Below the pieces are notes generated by a model that was given only the letters and a program-made list of their open reading frames with translations, was not told where the DNA came from and did not search any database. Shown here one piece after another: positions 54,916-64,000 of a stretch of 64,000 nt of DNA. Source of the DNA: Hybos culiciformis (lineage: Eukaryota > Arthropoda > Insecta > Diptera > Hybotidae). The DNA is taken from positions 5,270,001 to 5,334,000 of the forward strand of contig OZ023274.1 in the NCBI GenBank assembly GCA_964007475.1. The letters are read 5' to 3'. How positions within the stretch are numbered: position 1 is the stretch's first letter; each line of letters begins with the position of its first letter. Made by a program: the position numbers and the translations under genes.

Positions 54916-55131
54916 AATGTTTACTAAGTTCAGTTCACACTATTTTTTTAATTTGTCAGCAGAAATTCTTTGATTGGATTTTATTTTTTTTATTTAACTG
55001 AATTCAGTTGAGTGAATATTTAAGTAAACTCTAAAAATTTATTACCAATAACATCTTTCTTAAAGTATATTTTATATTGATTCGAAATGATATAAAATTT
55101 CTCTAAGAGTTTATCTTCTGGAAATCATGTC
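54916..55131 (-). promoter_or_regulatory. 5' leader part of exon 1 of the 842-aa gene, with a short uORF
   Basis: On the minus strand a good acceptor (TTTGTTTCAG) ends at 55132, so the coding exon probably starts at 55131 and at least one non-coding exon lies further upstream. A five-codon upstream ORF (ATG at 55128, MISRR, stop ending at 55111) sits at the start of this leader. Confidence 0.5.
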
Positions 55132-55641
55132 CTGAAACAAAAAGAAAATATATATTAATTTTTTTTAGGTAAATATTTATATGATTATATATATATTTTT
55201 ATTTTGTATAAAAATACTGTACAAAATTCATATTTTTCAAGATAAATGTATATAATAATTTTGTTTTTAAAAACATACAGGAAAAATTATATATTCTCTG
55301 TATAAAAAAAAGAAGGATTCCATCCAAGCAAAAAAATTTAATTTTAATTTTTTTTTTTTTTTATTTCATTCAATAAAGTATAAAGAAACTAATTAAAAGC
55401 TATACATTTTTGCATACATGAAAGAAAATAAAAGTAACCTTACAGTGTATTTATTAATTTAAATTCAACATTAACAATTTAATAATTAATTATTGAAAAA
55501 ACACAAAATTTAACATTTCATTATAAATATATTGGATGTGAAGAAGTAGCATTTAGTATATTCTGTCGAAATGGTATTGGACTGAACACACATAAATCAA
55601 TTTCAACATTAACAAAATATTATAATTATTTTGTATTCGTT

Positions 55642-55666
55642 GACAGAGAGACAGAGAGAGGGAGAG
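55642..55666. repeat. GA-rich simple repeat
   Basis: GACAGAGAGACAGAGAGAGG followed by GAGAG, a short purine tract. GA tracts can act as GAGA-factor sites in insects, but nothing else supports that here. Confidence 0.6.
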
Positions 55667-55669
55667 TTA

Positions 55670-56330
55670 GTACTAGAAGAATCAATATTGTATGTATATC
55701 GCCAACTTATAAAATGAAAGTTAAGTAAAGTATTTTTTTTGGAAATCTTTGAATCAATCATGAACTTGTAGCAGTGATATAATGTGCTCCGTATTGTGGA
55801 ATGATATTCTAAGACCTTTGTGTAACTTTATAAAAATTGAGGATAAACAAGTTACGTCCAACACGAAACTGAAAACCAGGAATCCGACTAGCTCTATTGA
55901 ATCAATGCTTACATGAGCTTCGAAAGTTATTTTGAAATAAAAATATAATACTATGAGATCTTTATGTTCAATAACGCGATGTAGTGATATTATTTTGAGA
56001 GGATAGTCAAAAATTAAACATCATCTTTTTCTAGTAAACCTGAGTACTGTGCATTTGTCGAAGTTCAGTGGAAGATTATTTTCTTCACACTTGGTTATTA
56101 ATAATTCTAGATATTTTTGTATGTTAATACAGTGTCGAATGGAATAGTATACTCTTTTGAATACTTTTATATAAATAGAGAAAATAGAAGGACACTGGAC
56201 CAGAGAGGTAAGAAAACGAGTTGTACCCGTAAGATCCCACTGATTGGATGCAATGAAGAAGCGAACCAGAAAGAAATTATTTCCATCAATAACGGAAAAT
56301 TACATTTGTGATTATTATGTGTACTCCCAG
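55670..56330 (-). pseudogene. Decayed non-LTR retrotransposon reverse transcriptase fragment
   Basis: Read on the minus strand, broken frames follow the order of a Jockey/CR1/R1-like reverse transcriptase. Near 56150-56240 a segment reads LLFSLFI like the end of the GP-LLF-FIND box. A degraded PFDTVLTY stands where the FADD motif should be. QKYLELLITKCEENNLPLNF and then DKCTVL follow at about 56050-56125, a typical RT thumb-side segment. Next, after a stop, come RVIEHKDLIVLYFYFKITF and EAHVSID at about 55880-55985. The frame then shifts to a PQYGAHYI-like remnant near 55790. Stops, frame shifts and a lost catalytic motif show it is dead. The base composition is less AT-rich than the surroundings. 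The plus-strand ORF at 56117-56311 is only its antisense. Clade is uncertain. Confidence 0.7.
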
Positions 56331-56390
56331 TCGACTTGATAGAGTCGATTTATCTAAAGCACAAACGACAATATCTGTGAATGAATATAT

Positions 56391-56543
56391 AAACTGTTTT
56401 TTTTGAAAGTGGTAGAAGTCCATTTTTTCATGTATCATTTTTTTATTTAAATATGGAGAGAAGGTGGCTATATCTTACTAAAATTAACATTAACTCATTT
56501 TTTTTAAAAAGTGGACTTATACCACTTTCAAAAAAAACAGCTC
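56391..56543. mobile_element. Inverted-repeat element (MITE) beside the retrotransposon relic
   Basis: About 150 bp. The left arm is CTGTTTTTTTTGAAAGTGGT followed by AGAAGTCCA. The right arm, on the other strand, is CTGTTTTTTTTGAAAGTGGT followed by ATAAGTCCA, about 32 bp in all with one or two differences. The interior is AT-rich and non-coding. I could not fix a target duplication. Confidence 0.65.
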
Positions 56544-59184
56544 ATATTTAAGTTGGTAATAGTAAAAAAGCCCAGAAAATCATGTTGATTAGTATTTAAA
56601 GTAGTGTAAATTGCTTTACAACAGGAAGACTATATACATGAAGATATGGCTTATTTCAAAAATAAGGGCTAAATAATTGAAAATTAATTATACATAGTAT
56701 ATAGATTATAATTATATTTGAATGTTTCTTTGTATAAATATTATTAATGTTGTTGTGAAAAAAGTGAATTAAATTTTTTTTTATCATAAACAGGGACTAA
56801 ACTTGACATATTTGCTGCCGGCTATATAAAATTTAATCTCCAAAAAAAGGCTCTATGAAATGAGATTTCAATGGAATAATGATATCCTTCAAAGAATAAG
56901 AATAGTCAGGAGAAAATATGGTAAATTATATCATTTAAAAAATTAAACAATTCTCATCACATTTTCTTGACACTGATGTTGTATTAGTAAATAATATATA
57001 AAAGTTTGTACACAGTGCTCGCATTTTGAATTTTGTCTTCATTTTTATACACAGCATCAATAAATTTTTATATTTTTATATTTTATAGGATTTTCTATTA
57101 AAATTTTTTTACATGTTAAATTTTCTGAAAAAAAAAAAATATTTTTATGTAATTATGTACAGCTAAGCATTATACCATGTCGAAAAAATCGCAAAATCTT
57201 TTTTTTTACACTAGGCAAAACCAATGAAAATTTTTAACTCTTTCAGCTGAACAAAACTCAAAGTAATAAAATTACCTTCGCGCAGCATTAAAAAGTTTCA
57301 ATATCAAAATTTTTCGGAATTTTCTTTTCTTAAAAATTTATCTTATTAAACTGAAAAATTTGTACAAAGAGTCATTCTAATTAACATACATATAAAGCTT
57401 AGAAAACTGTATAGAACAAAAACAAAACAAAAAATATGACAAGGAGGACATATCAATTTCGATAACTGTAGTATGTACCATACATTTTATTCAATATTGT
57501 CAATGATAACTTTTCTTTTGAGTTATCATTCAAGTATGATGTTTTTAATACAGTTTTTTAATAGAGTAGCTTTTAGGAATTTTAAAAAATTTACTTTTAC
57601 ATGTCATGTCTGAAATTTATTAATATCGTTTATTTCAGAAAAAAAAATCGATCAATTGAATAGGCTTGAATAAATGATTGATAAAGGTATTATTTTATTA
57701 TTACAAAATTAAATTTAAAATTCTGTATCCAATAGTTATTTTGTACATCACAAATTAGAGAAGTGATTTAGATTTTATTTTTTAACATTTTAAGACCTAA
57801 TAAAGTGCTGGAAAAAACTAAGTGCAGTTAACAAAATCAAAAGTATTAAAACTAAAATTTACAAAATATACGAAAATTTTATTATATTATAAATATAACT
57901 ACATATTTGTTAAGTTAGAAACTCAATTAAATGACATTAGGCATTATGTATGTATTATATATTAAAATGATATCAGATCTGTCAATGAACGAAACAATTA
58001 AGTAGAGTAATCTTTGATAAAACTTGTTAATAATCAATGAAAAACCGCATATTTTTTAATTTGCTTCAAATTTTATTTTTCAATCACAGTTTGAGCTTTA
58101 AATTCAGGATCTAATTAATTTATTAATTAGTATAAAACACAATTATCTAATAATAATCTATCAACATTATATGCTTGTAACTTGAAATATGTTTGCATGT
58201 AATATTATATTTTATGTACATATACCTATATGTATTGATAACATTTGTTGAAATTTAATCTACATCATCAATTATTATTCTTTGATCAATAAATTTTTTT
58301 TTTTAATATTTTAATTTAATTGAAATAATTTTCTTATATATACAATCATACATATTATGTATATGTATGTATAAATTACATCAAAAATATATTCTCCGTA
58401 ATTCATTGAATTTCTTAGTGAACATAAATATTGTGTTTTGAGAACTTTAATGGTAAAAAAGGTTACAAGTATATTTATTATTTGTTACTCTGGTTTTTCA
58501 CTTAACCGAAAAATGATACAATTAGGTAATAAGTATATATACTATATTGGGTAATATATAATATATAACAACACTTAGTATATTAAGTATGTTAAAAATA
58601 TTAGTTTTGGTTTGACTGTAGAACTAATACAATATCGTCTGAAATGACTTTTGATATGTTGTTAAAAAATAAAAACTGACTCCAGGGTTTTTTTGAATTT
58701 TTCGGCTGAAATTGGCCTTTGAAAAACTTGGAAGTATTGTTCAGATTGTGCAGCAATGGAAAGAGATATTAAAAAACAAAATCAATCCCGGAAATAATGT
58801 TCAAAACATCGCTCTTCGCGAATGTTGATATGATTTTTTTTAATTTTCTAAACAATTTTTAAATGTTTTCAATTTATTATAAAAATTTTTTTATTTTTTC
58901 TGGAAATTTTTGTAAAAATGAAATAAACTAAAAAAAAACCTAGAAAAATAAAAAAACAACGCTTTTATATATTATTATTCTTCCGTACAGAACCGGGATA
59001 ATTTACTCTTAGGCAGTTATAAACATTTAAATGATAACAAAAAATAAAAGATTACATCAAAAAAAAATTATAGATGAAATATAAATATTCGTATCAGTTT
59101 TAACAATTTCAAAATTGCATATTTTCTGACAGCCGTGCATATAATGAAATAAATTCGTTTATTTTCGGCCTCTATAGTATAGTT

Positions 59185-59602
59185 ATACCTTGTTCGCATT
59201 ATAATTTAAATTCCCTTTATATTCTGGAAAACAAATTGCCGTTCGCATTACAAAATTTGATGAGAACTGGAATTTGATGATGTAAAAAAAACAATTGAGA
59301 AAGAGAAAAAGTTTTTGTTGTTGAAAATTTTGACTTTTTATCTCGCTTTTTATCAATTTTTTTTGTTTTTTTTTCATTTTGACTCGAATTTGACAAGAAA
59401 ATTGTTGCCAACTATAACAAAATTTCAAAAAATGAGTGAAAATAACTATAAATGTAGAATTCTAACCCTGACAAACTAGAATATGAAAGTGGAATATAAA
59501 TATTCCGGAATATTTTTTTATATGAAAAATCCAGTTCATATTCCTGAAATATTCCGGATAACAGCATATTCCACTAATATTCTCCTAATGCGAACACCAT
59601 AT
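59185..59602. mobile_element. Possible inverted-repeat element, about 420 bp
   Basis: The ends read ATACCTTGTTCGCATTA and, on the other strand, ATATGGTGTTCGCATTA (14 of 17 matching). Another GTTCGCATTA copy lies just inside the left end (59240-59250). The interior has a perfect 16-bp palindrome, AATATTCCGGAATATT (59499-59514), and further ATTCCGGA motifs. Minus-strand ORFs of 64-81 codons within it look like chance. No target duplication resolved. Confidence 0.45.
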
Positions 59603-62600
59603 TAGGTAAAAGAAAATTATGTAGTTTTTCTCTACATTCTTTATTTCTTTCTTATCAAAATATTTTTCCCCTACATTTGTATGTATCTAGCAAAAAAAAA
59701 CAAGCAGCATAAATTTTGTAAAAACAGCACATGTTATCTTCTCCGTATGAAGATGACCCAAACCGTTTATCAACATTAAATTCTATTAAATTAATATCAA
59801 ATATTTTCACAAAAATTTTTCGATTTATTTATAAAAAAAAAAATAAGAAGAAACAAGAATTGTAGAATTTTCCAATATTCTACAAAAAAACAAAAAAAAA
59901 TTATATTTTTTCCATATTTTTTCATTATATTTTTTTGTGATATTCCATCAAATGAAAACATATAAAAAGGTCCCAGAAAATATTGATTTAAATAGATAGA
60001 AAACCAGAAGGCGTATGAAGGATAAAAATAAAAAAAAATATATATTTTATACGAATAGAAAAAAAAAACTCAAAAGAAAAGAAACCTTTTTTTCTGAAAA
60101 ACTGAACAAAAAAAAAAAGAAAATGAAAATTACGAGTATATCGACACAGGAAGTAAATTTTTCTGTTTTCAACATTTTCATATTGAATTCCCTGAAAGCT
60201 TTTTCATTTTTGTCTGACATTTTTATTCAATTTTTTATTTTTATTTTCTTTGCAAAAAAAAAAAAAAAAAGAAATAGGAAGAAAATATTTATGTTTGCAT
60301 TAAGAAAAAAAAAAAAAAAACAAAATAGAAATAAATTAATTCTAAACTTTCAGATTTTACTTATATCTCCTACGCTCTCTTGCCGCTAAAACCTAAATCT
60401 GATGTGCATTATAGAATATTTTTTATTGAGAAAAAAGAATGCACTTTTCTCTGAAAATAATAATTATATCATCTTTTATCTTAATATTTTTGTGTAACTT
60501 ATTGTTTTTTTGTTTTACCTTAAATTGTTTACTCAGCTCCTTATATTTATACGTGTTTAAAATACTAAAATTGCCGAATCCATTAGTCGAACCGCATCAG
60601 AGCACTCCTACTGCATAAGACCGGCTTTTAGTGATTTATTTTTTGTTATAAGCTTTTCCATTCTGAACTTACTGAAATCCTCCGAAAACAGTAAATAAAT
60701 GAACGACATTATTATTATACATATTCCTTAAAAAAATCTTGTTAAAATCTTTGCAACAACAATTTCCAAATTTCATAATTTGCTTACATTTCAATTAATG
60801 ACATTTAGAATCATTTTTACAGATTTTTATTCAAGTGAAAAATATGTATACAATTAATTGCCTCATTCATTTTGAGTGAATCGATAAATGCTATATAATC
60901 TCAGGATATTCATGAAGGTCTTAAATTTATAATACTGAATAAAATAAAAAAAATATTCCATAGACAGATTAAGTATTTATGGACTTTTTTTTCGCAATCC
61001 TTTTTACCCAGAAAAGCTTATCTAATTCCAGGAATTACTTATAATTCAATTCAATTCAATGAAAATTTAAGTAATTGAATTCTTCAATTTTGTATATTAT
61101 GATGAAAGCATAGAAAAATATATGTCAATAAAAATTTTGAATGAAATGAATTTAGATCTATGAAATGAATGAAATTATATTGATGATTGATAATTTTTTT
61201 AATTCCAAATTCAGTTTCATCAAAGTTGTCGTTTTCGATTATGGAATTGAAGATGGAAACGTTGAAAATTGAGTGTAAATTCTAGCTTTTTAATTTCAAT
61301 TTCGTGTAAAAATATATATAGAAACCATATTATAAAAAAAAAGTTAATGATTGTACAGTTGATGACAGATCGTTATATATTTTAACTTTACGAAAAAAAT
61401 TCATTTATAAATTGGACAAAACTCCATTACATAAAAATGCACAAAACATTATGCTGTTTGAAATATTTCCTAAGTTGTGTGCTGCTGGTATATCATTTAA
61501 TGTAAAAAGTTTCTTCTTCAAAAATTGTAAACCATTTTATTGGCATAGTAGATATCAGTAGGTATATGGTATACCCATCTTAAATAGAATTGGATGTTAA
61601 TTAATTTTTAGAAGTTTAAGAGCTTATTTGATAATATTTTTCATATATGTATGTACCTTTAATTTTTTTTTTTTTTCCTTTGACGAATAGATTTTCCTTC
61701 TTGCCGTACATTCTTTGTATATAAAATATTCTGTTATATGTACCAAGCGTATAAAATCTGATTTTAATAAATAAGAAAAATCTTATCTGATATATGTATG
61801 GTATTTAAAAAAAAAAACCAATTTAGACTTTCCCTTTTGCTTCTCATTAAAAGGAATAATGTAGAGAATATACATATATGGTAAAAAAGTTTTTTGTGGC
61901 AAACAGATACAATATACATACACAACAATATACATATATTCAATAAATGTATGTTACTCTGTTGTACCCTTAATTTTCATTTTACGCTAATAAGTACTAC
62001 ATGTGTAAATATCTCATAAAATATAATAATAAACAATAAGATATCAGTTCCATTTCTAATTAATGAAAGATTGTTACAAATACGTGGAAAATGAAAATTA
62101 TGAAATTTTCACGTACATATTATATGTATTTTTGGAAAATTTAATTTTTCTTAATATCAAAAAATCTTAAATTCACTTAAATATAAATTTAAGAAATTTC
62201 AAAAGAGAGAGAAAATACTTATCGTAATTAATATATAGAAAATAAATTATTTTAGCTGTCAAAAAAGGAATTTCTGTTTCTGTGAACCTCGTCATGTCGA
62301 ACTATATTATTAAAGGAAAAAATGCCATCATTATCAATAATTATAATTATTGACGAAAAAGAAGCTTTCCACTGTTTTGGAATTTTTTTGACATTTAATA
62401 TCTGTGCAATTTCATGCAAATTCAATCCAATTTTTTTTAAATTTTTCATTTAAGTTTTCATTTAAAAATGTATACACATCTTTTAATTGAATTTTTTGAA
62501 TATTTACATGTATTCAATAAAAATATATAATTGTCAGATTTTATTCATGAAATTAAAAATTTTCCATTTGACGTCATTTATTGTAAATCAAATCTAGAAG

Positions 62601-64000
62601 ATTTTTTAATATATTATGAAAAAGGATGAATATCTTTAATTTTTCTGACGGGAATAATGTTTATTTTTAAATATATTTATGTAAGTTAAGAATAAACATA
62701 AAGTATTCTTCAGAATACAAGAAGCATATACCATATATATACCTCAACAATCAAATGCAGAAGGAATATAAGCAATGACTTAGAAGAAAATGGAAGGTTA
62801 AATAAATACAAATAAGTGATATATTATTATGTTTTGGATACCGTATTATGTTTTGGAATTCCTTATGAAGTTATTATTTGATTTGAAGCAAAAAAAAAAG
62901 AAAAAATGAATTAATTGGAAAATGTATTTACAGAGTGAAATTTTTTTTTTTTAGCAATCTTATGATTTGGAGTGAAAATTGTACAGTAATGTTCTTGTGA
63001 AAAAAATAAAATTTAAGATACTTTTCGACTTCTTAGTTTGTACAGAATTAGTCAAATGCGAAGTGAAACAAATGGGACTAACAAAATCATAGTGATGATA
63101 CTTGTTTATGCAAAATTTTGAAAGAGATTGCAAGAAATCAATCAATCCTATTTCGTGGAAAATTCAAAATTCCGCTCAGCAGCAAAAGATTATCTTATTC
63201 TTTCAGTCGAGTTATACATTATATTAACTGAACTATATGATATCATCTTTTGACATTGTCAACTATTAAAAAAAATATTTTTTGTTTAAAAAATAATAAG
63301 CTCAGTTTTATTGTTAATTAAAAAGAAAATTTCTTTTTTGAATGAAAAAAATAATTTATAAATTTTCTGGCAGATAAAAGGATCCATAGAGTGCTCGTTG
63401 TTAAATTTTTTTTTTCTTCTTTCTATTTTTTTTTTTTTTTTAGGGAAAATGTAGTCTCTGAATATAATTAACCATAACATCAAATATGAAACAATGAAAC
63501 TTTATTAAGAAAAATGAATTATTTTGTTTTTTTTTTTTTTGTTGGTTCATTAGTTTGTGCTCTTTTCAAGCTTATTTATGCAAAAAAAAAAAAAAAATGC
63601 AACCCTTTTTTATGCATAAAATTTCTTCTTTTTTTTATAATATGTATCTATTCATCAAGATGAACTTTATATTATTTTTATTAAACTGACTATCTAAATT
63701 AAGAGATTTTTGAACTATCAACAAGCATGAATAATTTAAAATATTTTCCATCCATATAACAAAATATTCAGGTAATATTATGTATACTAGTAAAAGTATA
63801 TTAGTAGTTGGTTGGTAGGTATACATTTTATTAAGTTTTCATAACAGAATTTGCAATTTCATTTTAAAAAAATTAGAATTTTTTTCCTATCCAAACAGAA
63901 TTTTATGAAATGTACTTTTTATTTTTTTTAAATTAAAGTTTCAGTAGTAATGGTTGGTTCTGTAGGTTCTATGCAAATAGTGAAAATTTTCATTAGAAAT

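Larger units (their letters stand above)
55132..64000. other. 8.9 kb without an intact gene
   Basis: Upstream region or first intron of the 842-aa gene. AT-rich, with a decayed retrotransposon (55670-56330), two inverted-repeat elements (56391, 59185), a GA-rich patch (55642-55666), a TGACGTCA palindrome at 62569-62576, and a poly-A/T-dense stretch around 59800-60340. No supported exon; the first exon and promoter of the 842-aa gene may be here or beyond the right edge. Confidence 0.5.

Noticed and set aside
60015..60389. 124-codon Lys-rich ORF
   Set aside because: Driven by poly-A runs; no non-repetitive segment or splice context.
1..64000. CRISPR arrays, tRNA or rRNA genes, operons or prokaryotic systems
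   Set aside because: No regular spacer-repeat structure, no tRNA A/B box plus cloverleaf and no rRNA seen; spliced insect-type genes make the window eukaryotic.

Overview
This is an AT-rich eukaryotic nuclear sequence. It has spliced genes with GT-AG introns, long homopolymer A and T runs, and large gene-free stretches. Protein resemblance, above all integrin-linked kinase, which reads very close to the fly protein, points to an insect, most likely a dipteran. The species cannot be named from the sequence. All gene models below were built by hand from reading frame, splice consensus, phase continuity and family knowledge. No search was run.

Layout. 1-2,082: the 5' two-thirds of integrin-linked kinase on the minus strand, running off the left edge. 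2,083-3,676: a divergent promoter interval holding two unrelated GC-rich inverted-repeat elements, one with a perfect 8-bp target duplication. 3,677-12,730: an 11-exon plus-strand gene for a 659-residue protein with one WW domain and three CUE/UBA-like modules. 15,865-16,849: TRMT112, three exons, minus. 17,675-19,069: an LDH2/MDG2-family malate/lactate dehydrogenase, four exons, minus. 22,969-24,514 and 24,584-25,581: two OARD1/TARG1-type macrodomain genes, tail to tail with 69 bp between their stop codons. 33,021-54,915: a four-exon minus-strand gene for an unrecognised 842-residue low-complexity, probably nuclear protein, with introns of 11.9 and 7.1 kb. 55,132-64,000: no intact gene, but a decayed non-LTR retrotransposon reverse transcriptase and two further inverted-repeat elements.

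The genes do not form one pathway. ILK is an adhesion pseudokinase. The WW/CUE protein suggests proline-motif and ubiquitin binding. TRMT112 activates several methyltransferases. The macrodomain pair should remove ADP-ribose from acidic side chains, one copy apparently in mitochondria and the other without a leader. The most interesting items are the macrodomain inverted pair with its apparent mitochondrial split, the WW-CUE-CUE-CUE protein, the uncharacterised 842-residue protein, and several small inverted-repeat element families. I saw no convincing new defence, toxin or selfish system.
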